NCBI GenBank assembly: GCA_963715025.1
Contig: CAVQQQ010000002.1
Span: 496,001-560,000 of the forward strand
Length of the DNA stretch: 64,000 bases
From: DASSJT01 sp963715025
GTDB lineage: Bacteria; Actinomycetota; Actinomycetes; Actinomycetales; Dermatophilaceae
Direction of reading: 5' to 3'
Shown piece after piece: positions 43,165-51,077 of the stretch (within the stretch, counting starts at the first letter, position 1; each line of letters starts with the position of its first letter). The notes under the pieces were generated by a model. It was given only the letters and a program-made list of their open reading frames with translations. It was not told the DNA's origin and ran no database searches. Made by a program: the position numbers and the translations under genes.

Positions 43165-43857
43165 CTACCAGCCGAGCAGGCCGTCCGCGCCGAGGAGCTG
43201 GCCGCTGGGCGCCGCTGGGTCCATCGTCGCGGCTGCGACGACCGGAGCCGCTCCCTGCTGCACGGTCTGGGTCCCGCGCCGCCCGTTGAAGTCGGTCTGT
43301 GTGTAGCCCGGGTCGACCGCTACGACCTGGATCCCGGGAAGCGCCTTGGCGTACTGGCTCGTGACCATGTTCAGGGCAGCCTTCGAGGCGGGGTAGACCA
43401 GCCCGTGGAGGGTGGACTCGAAGCGCTCGCTGTCCGTGGTGACGGCGAAGGAGCCCATGCCGCTGGAGACGTTGACGATGCGGGGCTGCGGGGACTCGCG
43501 CAGCAGCGGGAGGCAGGCGTGGACCATCCGCACCGGACCGAGCAGGTTCACCCCGAAGACGGGCAGGAAGTCGGCGGGCTCGGTGTCCTCGGGCTCCTGC
43601 CACCGCCCGCTGATGCCGGCATTGTTCACCAGCACGTCCAAGCCCCCGGCCGCGCCGATGGCCTTGACCGCCGTCGCGACGGAGTCGGCGTCGGTCACGT
43701 CCAGCTGGACGGCTCGGACGATGCCGGGGAGGTCTTCCAGGGTCGCTGCTGCCGCGGCGCCCCGGGCTTCGTCGCGGCAGCCCAGCCACACGGTCCACCC
43801 GAGGGTGGCCAGCTGGCGGGCGACCTCGAGCCCGATTCCCTTGTTGGCGCCGGTCAC
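43165..43857 (-). CDS. short-chain dehydrogenase/reductase, N-terminus probably lost to a one-base deletion
   Basis: As written the frame opens at GTG 43857 with VTGANKGIGLEVARQLATLG, so the protein would start inside the first beta strand, right at the TGxxxGxG cofactor motif. All else is normal for an NADP-dependent SDR: VNNAGISGRW, Ser in VNVSSGMGSF, YPASKAALN, and DPGYTQTDF. An ATG at 43896-43898 in another frame reads MTPERTPPNRP and would join correctly (to TALVTGANKG) if one C were restored at about 43867. The product is of the carbonyl-reductase type. Substrate unknown. Confidence 0.75.
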   Translation of the reverse strand: MTGANKGIGLEVARQLATLGWTVWLGCRDEARGAAAAATLEDLPGIVRAVQLDVTDADSVATAVKAIGAAGGLDVLVNNAGISGRWQEPEDTEPADFLPVFGVNLLGPVRMVHACLPLLRESPQPRIVNVSSGMGSFAVTTDSERFESTLHGLVYPASKAALNMVTSQYAKALPGIQVVAVDPGYTQTDFNGRRGTQTVQQGAAPVVAAATMDPAAPSGQLLGADGLLGW

Positions 43858-44009
43858 AAGCGCCGTGGTCGGTTGGGTGGTGTTCGTTCAGGTGTCATGT
43901 GCCCACCCTCGCTCCCGGCTTCGGCGCCATCCAGTGCCCCCCGAGCATGGGACTGGCCGTCCCACCCTGGCCATCACCAGGGGCGTGCCGGGCAGGGGAT
44001 AGTGGGGGG

Positions 44010-44865
44010 ATGAACCGCGCAGAGCTCGCCCAGCTGCTCCGAAGGGCCCGGTCCCGAACCTCCCCAGCGGACGTCGGCCTGCCCGCGGGGCCGCGCCGGC
44101 GCGTGGCTGGTCTGCGGCGCGAGGAGGTGGCAGCACTGGCCGGCGTCAGCGTCGACTACGTCGTGCGGCTGGAGCAGGCGCGGGGGCCGCACCCCTCACG
44201 GTCGGTGCTCTGTGCCCTGGCCCGAGCCCTGCGGCTCTCGGACGACGAGCGGGCCGAACTGTTCCTCCTGGCCGATGTCGCGCCGGGCACGCCGGGCGAG
44301 ATCAGCCTGGCAGTGCGTCCGAGCATCCAGCGACTGATGGACCGGATGACCGACCTGCCCACGATGCTGCTGAGCGCCAAGGCGACGTGCTGGCGTGGAA
44401 CGGCATGGCCGCCGCGCTCATGGGCGACTGGTCTGCGCTGCCCCTGCCCGAGCGGAACATCGTCTGGCAGCGCTTCCTCGGGGGCGGGGGTCGCGTCAGC
44501 ATGTCGCCCGAGGAGCGCGCGGAGACCGATGCCCAGGCGGTCGCGAACCTCCGGACGACTGCGGCCCGGTACCCCGGCGATCCCGGGGCCCGGCGCCTCG
44601 TGGCGGAGCTCCAGCGGCGCAGTCCCAGGTTCGCCCAGCTCTGGGAGGAGGCCGCGTCATCCCAGTGGCGCAGCCACCGAAGGCGGTCGACCACCCCGAG
44701 GTCGGCAGGGTGGAGCTCGACTGCGATGCGCTCCACATCCCCGACACCGACCAGACCCTGATCGTCTACTCCGCTGATCCGGCATCTCCCGAGGCGGCTG
44801 CCCTGGCCCTGCTGCGGGTGATCGGAACGCAGCAGCTCGGGCAGGCCGCGCACGCGAGGTCCTGA
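44010..44865 (+). pseudogene. XRE-family regulator with MmyB-like ligand domain, two frameshifts
   Basis: ATG 44010 after a G-rich site. Residues 1-100 hold an HTH_XRE domain (RRRVAGLRREEVAALAGVSV, then DYVVRLEQARGPHPS) typical of MmyB-like regulators. The PAS-like C-terminal domain is split: one G missing at about 44378 (AAGG for AAGGG) moves the frame to DVLAWNGMAAALMGDWSALP, and a second missing G at about 44652 moves it to GRVIPVAQPPKAVDHPEVGR, ending at 44865 with a LIVYSADPASPEA tail. It is divergent from the SDR gene, which such regulators usually control. Sequencing error or decay. Confidence 0.75.
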
Positions 44866-44925
44866 GCCGGCCGGCGGAGAGATCTCGCCCGCACCCCGGC
44901 GCCTGGGCGGCGACGCCGCGCCGCG

Positions 44926-44931
44926 TAGGCT
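44926..44931 (+). promoter_or_regulatory. -10 element of a probable leaderless pdxT transcript
   Basis: TAGGCT ends eight bases before GTG 44940; no ribosome binding site is visible. Confidence 0.45.
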
Positions 44932-44939
44932 GAACGATC

Positions 44940-45545
44940 GTGAGCAGCACCCCCATCATCGGCGTCCTGGCGGTCCAGGGCGATGTCCGCGAGCACGTCC
45001 AGGTGCTGGGCGGCCTTGGCGCACAGGCGATCACGGTCCGCCGCCCCTCTGAGCTCGAGCATGCCGACGCCCTCGTCATCCCCGGTGGCGAGTCGACGAC
45101 GATGGACAAGCTGGTCCGCGCCTTCGACCTCTGCGACCCGATCCGGGCTCGGATCAAGGACGGCATGCCGGTCTACGGCTCCTGCGCGGGCATGATCATG
45201 CTGGCTGACCGGATCGCGGACGGGCCCCCCGACCAGCAGACCCTCGGCGGCATCGACATCACCGTGCGCCGCAATGCCTTCGGGCGCCAGGTCGACTCGT
45301 TCGAGGAGGACATCCACTTCGAGGGGCTCGACGGTCTGATGCGCGCCGTCTTCATCAGGGCGCCCTGGGTCGAGGACGTGGGAGAGGGCGTAGAGGTGCT
45401 CGCGCGCGTGGAGGGGGGACCGGCCGCGGGTAGGATCGTCGCGGTTCGGCAGGGCTCGCTGCTCGCCACCTCCTTCCACCCCGAGGTGAGCGGCGACCAC
45501 CGCGTCCACGCCCTGTTCGTCCAGATGTGTACGTCGAGATCGTGA
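44940..45545 (+). CDS. pdxT: pyridoxal 5'-phosphate synthase, glutaminase subunit
   Basis: 201 residues, class I glutamine amidotransferase of the PdxT family. GGESTTMDKL, the nucleophile Cys82 in YGSCAGMIML and the pair His180/Glu182 in TSFHPEVSGD form the catalytic triad. It releases ammonia from glutamine for PdxS. Start GTG 44940 follows a -10 hexamer with leaderless spacing. 25 bases separate it from yebC. Confidence 0.95.
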   Translation: MSSTPIIGVLAVQGDVREHVQVLGGLGAQAITVRRPSELEHADALVIPGGESTTMDKLVRAFDLCDPIRARIKDGMPVYGSCAGMIMLADRIADGPPDQQTLGGIDITVRRNAFGRQVDSFEEDIHFEGLDGLMRAVFIRAPWVEDVGEGVEVLARVEGGPAAGRIVAVRQGSLLATSFHPEVSGDHRVHALFVQMCTSRS

Positions 45546-45570
45546 AGGACATTCGGTTGGGAGTCATGGG

Positions 45571-46329
45571 ATGAGCGGCCACTCCAAATGGGCCACGACG
45601 AAGCACAAGAAGGCTGCCATCGACGCCAAACGCGGCAAGCTCTTCGCCAAGCTCATCAAGAACATCGAGGTCGCGGCGCGCACCGGCGGCGGTGACCCCT
45701 CGGGCAACCCGACCCTCTACGACGCCATCCAGAAGGCCAAGAAGTCCTCGGTCCCCAACGACAACATCGACCGCGCGGTCAAGCGCGGCTCGGGCGCGGA
45801 GGCAGGCGCCGCCGACTGGCAGACCATCACCTACGAGGGCTACGCCCCGGGGGGTGTCGCGCTGCTCATCGAGTGCCTCACCGACAACCGCAACCGGGCG
45901 GCTGCCGAGGTGCGCACGGCGCTCACCCGCCACGGCGGGCAGCTGGCCGACCCGGGCAGCGTCTCGTACATCTTCAACCGCAAGGGCGTGGTCATCGTCC
46001 CCAAGAACGGCAAGGGCGAGGACGACATCCTCGAGGTGGTGCTCGATGCCGGCGCGGAGGAGGTCAACGACCTCGGCGACGCCTTCGAGATCATCTCCGA
46101 GGCGTCCGACTTCGTCGCCGTCCGCAAGGCGGTCCAGGAGGCAGGCATCGACTACGACTCCGCCGAGGCCTCGTGGGTGCCCAGCGTCCAGGTGCCCCTC
46201 GACATCGACGGCGCGCGCAGGATGATCCGCGTCGTCGAGGCCCTGGAGGACTCCGACGACGTGCAGGACGTGTTCGCCAACGGCGACATCCCGGATGACG
46301 TGCTGGCCCAGCTGGAGGACGAGGACTGA
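45571..46329 (+). CDS. yebC: YebC/PmpR-family regulator or translation factor
   Basis: 252 residues, almost a textbook YebC: MSGHSKWATTKHKKAAIDAK at the start, NDNIDRAVKRGSG, TYEGYAPGGVALLIECLTDN, and LEDSDDVQDVFANGDIPDDV at the end. Members bind DNA as regulators and have also been linked to translation of proline-rich stretches. It precedes ruvCAB here, the standard arrangement. Followed by a strong hairpin. Confidence 0.95.
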   Translation: MSGHSKWATTKHKKAAIDAKRGKLFAKLIKNIEVAARTGGGDPSGNPTLYDAIQKAKKSSVPNDNIDRAVKRGSGAEAGAADWQTITYEGYAPGGVALLIECLTDNRNRAAAEVRTALTRHGGQLADPGSVSYIFNRKGVVIVPKNGKGEDDILEVVLDAGAEEVNDLGDAFEIISEASDFVAVRKAVQEAGIDYDSAEASWVPSVQVPLDIDGARRMIRVVEALEDSDDVQDVFANGDIPDDVLAQLEDED

Positions 46330-46348
46330 TCAGCTCGGGCCCAGACGC

Positions 46349-46380
46349 GGGAGGTATGCCGGGTGGCCGGCATACCTCCC
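46349..46380 (+). terminator. perfect 14-bp stem hairpin after yebC
   Basis: GGGAGGTATGCCGG (46349-46362) pairs fully with CCGGCATACCTCCC (46367-46380) around GTGG. It separates yebC from ruvC and shares the GTATGCCGG core with other hairpins. Confidence 0.8.
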
Positions 46381-46524
46381 GCTCGCTTTGCTGGGTGGGC
46401 GTGTTGGTGCAGCGCGCGCATCGCGGGGGTGTGTAGCGTTCAACCGAACAGGTGTTCGGATGGGCCTTCTTGCGGGCAAGATGGGCGTCTTCCGGGCGCT
46501 CGGCTATCGGAGGAGCGATCGCAG

Positions 46525-47094
46525 GTGCGCGTTCTCGGCGTTGACCCGGGGTTGACCCGCTGTGGCATTGGCGTGGTCGAGGGCACGCCTGGCCGGGCAC
46601 GGCTCGTGGCCGTAGGCGTCGTGCGAACGTCTTCCGACGCCGAGACGGGGGAGCGCCTTGCCTGCCTCCAGGACGAGCTCGACCAGTGGCTGGACCGGCA
46701 CCGGCCCGACGCGATCGCGATCGAACGGGTCTTCGCCGACGTCAACGTGGCCACCGTGATGGCGACCGCCCAGGCGACGGCGATCCCGATGCTGGCCGGC
46801 GCGCGGCGCGGGCTGCCGGTCAGCCTGCACACGCCCACGGAGGTCAAGGCCGCCGTCACCGGCACCGGGCGGGCCGACAAGGCCCAGGTGACTGCCATGG
46901 TCATGCGCATCCTGCACCTCGAGAACGCACCCCGGCCGGCCGATGCTGCTGATGCGCTGGCGCTGGCGATCTGCCATCTGTGGCGCGGTGGAGCTGACTT
47001 GCGGCTGGCCGAGCTCGCCGCCCGCGAGCGCGCGCGGCTGCAGGGTGCATCCCGCCAGACCTCCGCCGCCCGCACGAGGGCAGGTGCGCCGTGA
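46525..47094 (+). CDS. ruvC: Holliday junction endonuclease RuvC
   Basis: 189 residues. The four catalytic acids are visible: Asp7 in LGVDPGLTRCG, Glu67 in AIERVF, and Asp140/Asp143 in ADAADALALA. It cuts Holliday junctions in the RuvABC complex. GTG 46525 has GGAGGAG about 10 bases upstream. The stop overlaps the ruvA start (GTGA). The C-terminal tail is extended and basic. Confidence 0.96.
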   Translation: MRVLGVDPGLTRCGIGVVEGTPGRARLVAVGVVRTSSDAETGERLACLQDELDQWLDRHRPDAIAIERVFADVNVATVMATAQATAIPMLAGARRGLPVSLHTPTEVKAAVTGTGRADKAQVTAMVMRILHLENAPRPADAADALALAICHLWRGGADLRLAELAARERARLQGASRQTSAARTRAGAP

Positions 47095-47687
47095 TCGCCT
47101 CGGTCCGCGGGCCCGTTCAGCACGCCGGTCTCGACCGGGTCGTCGTCGAGGTCGGGGGAGTGGGGATGCTGGTTCACACCACTCCCGCCACGGCGGCCGC
47201 CTGCCGTCGCGGCAGCGAGGCCTCCCTGGCCACCTCCCTGGTCGTCCGCGAGGACGCGCTGACCCTTTTCGGCTTCTCGGGAGCCGACGAGCGCGACATG
47301 TTCGAGACCCTCCAGACTGTCTCGGGCGTCGGGCCCCGGCTGGCCCTGGCCATGCTGTCGGTGCTCGGTCCGGATGATATTCGGCGGGCCATCTCCGGCT
47401 CCGACGTGGTGGCTCTCACCAAGGTCCCGGGTATCGGCCGCAAGGGCGCCGAGCGCATGGTGCTGGAGCTCCGCGACCGCATGGGCGCGGTGGGCGGTTC
47501 GGCCGGGGGCACACCCGCCACGGCCGGTGCCCCGATCTGGCGCGAGCAGGTCACCGATGCCCTCGTGGGCCTGGGCTGGTCAACCCGGCAGGCTGCCGAT
47601 GCCGTCGAGCGGGTCGCGCCTGGGGCCGGTGAGACGCCCAAGGTCGCCGAGCTGCTCCGCGCGGCGCTGCGCGAGTTGGGGCGGTAG
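47091..47687 (+). CDS. ruvA: Holliday junction DNA-binding protein RuvA
   Basis: 198 residues with three domains: an OB fold (MIASVRGPVQHAGLDRVVVE), tandem helix-hairpin-helix motifs (LQTVSGVGPRLALAMLSVLG; LTKVPGIGRKGAERMVLEL), and after a Gly/Ala linker a C-terminal UBA-like domain that contacts RuvB (DALVGLGWSTRQAADAVERV). GTG start overlapping ruvC. Confidence 0.96.
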   Translation: MIASVRGPVQHAGLDRVVVEVGGVGMLVHTTPATAAACRRGSEASLATSLVVREDALTLFGFSGADERDMFETLQTVSGVGPRLALAMLSVLGPDDIRRAISGSDVVALTKVPGIGRKGAERMVLELRDRMGAVGGSAGGTPATAGAPIWREQVTDALVGLGWSTRQAADAVERVAPGAGETPKVAELLRAALRELGR

Positions 47688-47689
47688 CC

Positions 47690-48793
47690 ATGACGTCCGG
47701 GTTCGACTCCGAGGTCTACGACGACACGTCCATCGACGCCACCGCCCGCATCGTCGACCCCAGCGGGGGCGACGACGAGCGCACCATCGAGGCTGCGCTG
47801 CGGCCGCGTCGCCTCGACGACTTCCCGGGGCAGCCGCGGGTGCGCGACCAGCTCGGCCTGGTGCTCGAAGCCGCCCGTCGGAGGGGGACTGCTCCCGACC
47901 ACGTGCTGCTGTCCGGCCCCCCTGGGCTCGGCAAGACCACTCTCGCCATGATCGTGGCCAACGAGCTCGAGCGGCCCCTCCGGGTGACGAGCGGTCCGGC
48001 GATCCAGCACGCAGGCGACCTGGCCGCGGTGCTGTCCTCCCTGATGGAGGGCGAGGTGCTGTTCCTGGACGAGATCCACCGCATGTCACGGGCCGCGGAG
48101 GAAATGCTCTACCTGGCCATGGAGGACTTCCGGGTCGACGTGATCGTCGGAAAGGGCCCTGGAGCGACGGCGATCCCCCTCGAGCTGGCGTCGTTCACGG
48201 TGGTCGGCGCCACCACGCGGTCCGGCCTGCTCCCCGCACCCCTGCGCGACCGGTTCGGCTTCACGGCCCATCTCGACTACTACGCCGCCGAGGACCTGGT
48301 CACGATCCTGCACCGGTCCGCACGCCTGCTGTCGGTCGCGGCCGACGACCGGGGCATCGAGGAGATCGCCCTGCGCTCGCGCGGCACCCCTCGCATCGCG
48401 AACCGCCTGCTGCGCCGGGTCCGCGACTGGGCCCAGGTCCACGGACAGTCTCGGGTCGACCTCGGGGCGGCAAAGGCCGCCCTGGAGCTCTTCGACGTCG
48501 ACCAGCGGGGCCTCGACCGCCTCGACCGCGCCGTGCTCGAGGCGCTCTGCCGGCGGTTCGGCGGCGGCCCGGTGGGCCTGGGCACTCTCGCCGTCGCCGT
48601 CGGCGAGGAGGCCGACACCGTCGAGACCGTGGCCGAGCCCTTCCTGGTGCGCGAGGGTTTCGTCGTGCGCACGCCGAGGGGACGCGCCGCCACCAGCATG
48701 GCGTGGCAGCACCTCGGTCTCACCCCGCCACAGGCCGCCCCCGACCTGACGCCGCTGCCGTTCGACGAGCCCCCGAGCCGGTTCGGCGGCTGA
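47690..48793 (+). CDS. ruvB: Holliday junction branch-migration ATPase RuvB
   Basis: 367 residues, AAA+ motor. Walker A LLSGPPGLGKTTLA (K82), Walker B VLFLDEIHR, sensor region VGATTRSGLLPAPLRDRFGF with the arginine finger, and a C-terminal winged helix. ATG 47690 lies two bases after ruvA. The N-terminal 25 residues before the conserved RPRRLDDFPGQ are longer than in E. coli but common in actinobacteria. Confidence 0.97.
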   Translation: MTSGFDSEVYDDTSIDATARIVDPSGGDDERTIEAALRPRRLDDFPGQPRVRDQLGLVLEAARRRGTAPDHVLLSGPPGLGKTTLAMIVANELERPLRVTSGPAIQHAGDLAAVLSSLMEGEVLFLDEIHRMSRAAEEMLYLAMEDFRVDVIVGKGPGATAIPLELASFTVVGATTRSGLLPAPLRDRFGFTAHLDYYAAEDLVTILHRSARLLSVAADDRGIEEIALRSRGTPRIANRLLRRVRDWAQVHGQSRVDLGAAKAALELFDVDQRGLDRLDRAVLEALCRRFGGGPVGLGTLAVAVGEEADTVETVAEPFLVREGFVVRTPRGRAATSMAWQHLGLTPPQAAPDLTPLPFDEPPSRFGG

Positions 48794-48884
48794 CGCGTCC
48801 AGCCGGGCACCCGGCATACGCCGAGCAAGGTCACGGATCGGAGCAGATGCGGCGACCGCGTTGGTCGCGCTCAGGTGCGTCGCC

Positions 48885-48890
48885 TAGACT
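48885..48890 (+). promoter_or_regulatory. -10 element before a short ORF upstream of yajC
   Basis: TAGACT ends six bases before ATG 48897, the spacing of a leaderless transcript. It is the best promoter candidate for the yajC-secDF operon. Confidence 0.45.
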
Positions 48891-48896
48891 CACGCG

Positions 48897-49019
48897 ATGG
48901 TCCGGCTGCGGCCGGGCCACTGTGCTGTGCCCCTCATCCGGGGTGCGGCACGGGCCGCCCTGCGGCCTGAACCCACAGAGCCCCAGCTCCAGGCCAGAGC
49001 GTTAGGAACAACCGCATGA
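48897..49019 (+). CDS. 40-codon leaderless ORF translationally coupled to yajC
   Basis: The ATG lies six bases after a -10 hexamer, and the TGA (49017-49019) overlaps the yajC ATG (49016) as ATGA. The peptide begins MVRLRPGHCAVPLIRGAARA and ends QARALGTTA; it is basic, has one Cys and no membrane helix. The combination of promoter spacing and exact stop-start overlap suggests a translated leader that could tune yajC-secDF expression. yajC has its own AGGA at 49004-49007, so the ORF may also be accidental. No sequence family recognised. Confidence 0.35.
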   Translation: MVRLRPGHCAVPLIRGAARAALRPEPTEPQLQARALGTTA

Positions 49020-49309
49020 CGTCCGGTGCCCTCGGCAACCTCCTGATCCTCGCGCTGCCAGTGCTGCTGATCGCCTTCCTGGTGATGACGCAGCGGCGGC
49101 GGCAGCGCGAGGCCGCCCAGATCCAGAGGAGTCTGGCGGTGGGCGACGACGTGTGCACCACGTCGGGTCTCTTCGGGAAGATCGTCGAACTCGACGACAC
49201 GGTCGCTACGCTCGAGGTGAGCCCGGGGACGCGCCTTCGGTTCGACCGGCGCGCCATCGGCATCAAGCAGAACACCACGCCCCAGACGCCTACCGGCGCG
49301 GGCGAGTAA
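49016..49309 (+). CDS. yajC: preprotein translocase accessory subunit YajC
   Basis: 97 residues with one N-terminal transmembrane helix (LGNLLILALPVLLIAFLVMT), then the basic QRRRQREAAQIQ and a small domain LAVGDDVCTTSGLFGKIVEL. Part of the SecDF-YajC complex that aids protein export. ATG 49016 with AGGA eight bases upstream. Ten bases before secD. Confidence 0.93.
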   Translation: MTSGALGNLLILALPVLLIAFLVMTQRRRQREAAQIQRSLAVGDDVCTTSGLFGKIVELDDTVATLEVSPGTRLRFDRRAIGIKQNTTPQTPTGAGE

Positions 49310-49319
49310 GGCATAGACG

Positions 49320-51077
49320 TTGGCTATCTCAGCACGCAACCGCAAGCCGCTGCGCACCCTCACTGTCCTGGTCGCCCTGATCGTTGGGCTCTACGGGGTC
49401 GTCTTCGCCGTGTCGACCTGGGGGAGCGGCAGCCTGACGCCCAAGCTCGGACTCGACCTCGAGGGCGGCACCCAGATGGTGCTGGAGCCGCGCCTCGTCG
49501 GAAAGCAGACGGTCACCCAGTCCCAGCTTGACCAGGCCCGCGACATCATCGTGCAGCGCGTGGACTCCAACGGGATCTCCGGCGCCGAGGTGACGACCCA
49601 GGGCGGCCGCAACATCATCGTGAGCATGCCGGGCGTGCCTGACCGGGCCACCGAGGAGGCGATCCGCAAGTCCTCGCAGATGCAGTTCCGTCCGGTCCTC
49701 GCCGCGGCCTCGGGCGCGCCAGCTCCCGCGCCGACCTCCTCGGCGACGGGCACCAACACCGGGTCGCCGACCGGCACGGCGACGGTTCCGAAGGCGACCT
49801 CGAGCGCGACCACCAGCAGCAAGAGCGCGCTGCCGCAGTCCCTCCTGGCCGCCACCACCCCGCCGACGGCCACCGCGACGCCCGCCCCGAGCGCCTCGAC
49901 AAGCGCGCCCACCGGAGCCGCGGCTCCCAAGGATGCCACCGACCTGGCCTGGATCACGCCCGACCTCGAGGCACAGTTCACCTCTCTCGACTGCACCAAG
50001 CCAGGGGCGCTCGACAATCTGGTCGACGATCCTGCGAAGCCGCTGGTCACGTGCGACGACACCGGTGCCGAGAAGTTCATCCTCGGTCCGGTCGTCGTGG
50101 GCGGCGACCAGATCGGCGACGCCTCGGCCGGATACCAGACGAGCCAGACCGGGCAGCCGACCAGCGTCGTCGAGATCGCGTTGACCCTGAAGGGTGCGGG
50201 CAAGGACGCCTACGCGAGATACAGCACGAAGATGGTCAGCCTGCCGGCCCCACAGAACCGCTTGGCGGCCACCCTGGACTCGCAGGTCATCGTGGCCCCC
50301 GCGTTCCAGTCGGCCATCCTCGACGGCCGGGCGAGCATCACCGGCGGCTTCTCGATCGAGAGCGCCCGTGCGCTGGCCAACCAGCTCAAGTTCGGCGCCC
50401 TGCCGATGTCGTTCGACCTCCAGACGCGGGCCCAGATCAGTCCCACGCTCGGTGGGGAGCAGCTCCGTCTCGGACTGCTGGCGGGCGTGATCGGCCTCCT
50501 CCTGGTCGTCCTCTACTCGCTGCTGCAGTACCACGCCCTGGGGATGGTCACCGTGGCGTCGCTGATGATCGCCGCCAGCCTCACCTACGGGACGATCACC
50601 TTGCTGGGCTGGTCGCACAACCTGCGCCTGGACATGGCCGGGGTCACCGGTCTGATCGTCGCGATCGGCGTCACCGCCGACTCGTTCATCGTGTACTTCG
50701 AACGCGTGCGCGATGAGGTGCGAGAGGGGCGGCCCCTGCGTGCCGCGGTCGAGGCTGGCTGGGGTCGCGCCCGGCGCACCATCCTGGCCGCCGACGGCGT
50801 CAACTTGCTCGCCGCGAGCATCCTCTACGTCCTGGCGTCCAGCAACGTGCGAGGATTTGCCTTCACCCTGGGCCTCACGACGCTGATCGACCTGGTCGTG
50901 GTCATGCTGTTCACCCACCCGATGGTGGCCCTGCTCGCCGGCACTGAGTTCTTCGGCGGCGGGCACCGGTGGTCCGGCCTCGATCCGGAGCGACTTGGGG
51001 CGAAGATCCGGTATGCCGGTCGCGGCCGGGTGACCATTGCCGACAGCCGCCGCGCCGCGGCGGAGGGGAGAGCCTGA
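49320..51077 (+). CDS. secD: protein translocase subunit SecD
   Basis: 585 residues, six-helix RND-type membrane protein. The first helix (TLTVLVALIVGLYGVVFAVS) is followed by the signature LGLDLEGGTQMVLEP (43-57), the periplasmic P1 domain and five C-terminal helices (LRLGLLAGVIGLLLVVLYSL; AGVTGLIVAIGVTADSFIVY). Residues about 118-195 of the P1 domain are a low-complexity Ala/Thr/Ser/Pro linker, an insertion typical of actinobacterial SecD. Proton-driven export factor. TTG 49320 is the start that fits; the frame has no ATG before the first helix. Overlaps secF by one base (TGATG). Confidence 0.94.
   Translation: MAISARNRKPLRTLTVLVALIVGLYGVVFAVSTWGSGSLTPKLGLDLEGGTQMVLEPRLVGKQTVTQSQLDQARDIIVQRVDSNGISGAEVTTQGGRNIIVSMPGVPDRATEEAIRKSSQMQFRPVLAAASGAPAPAPTSSATGTNTGSPTGTATVPKATSSATTSSKSALPQSLLAATTPPTATATPAPSASTSAPTGAAAPKDATDLAWITPDLEAQFTSLDCTKPGALDNLVDDPAKPLVTCDDTGAEKFILGPVVVGGDQIGDASAGYQTSQTGQPTSVVEIALTLKGAGKDAYARYSTKMVSLPAPQNRLAATLDSQVIVAPAFQSAILDGRASITGGFSIESARALANQLKFGALPMSFDLQTRAQISPTLGGEQLRLGLLAGVIGLLLVVLYSLLQYHALGMVTVASLMIAASLTYGTITLLGWSHNLRLDMAGVTGLIVAIGVTADSFIVYFERVRDEVREGRPLRAAVEAGWGRARRTILAADGVNLLAASILYVLASSNVRGFAFTLGLTTLIDLVVVMLFTHPMVALLAGTEFFGGGHRWSGLDPERLGAKIRYAGRGRVTIADSRRAAAEGRA

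Noticed and set aside
48897..49019. Export-sensing arrest peptide for secDF
   Set aside because: No signal sequence or membrane helix and no known stalling motif, so only a leader ORF is proposed.
49329..50966. 545-codon open frame on the minus strand opposite secD
   Set aside because: Arises from the low-complexity and membrane coding of secD on the other strand.
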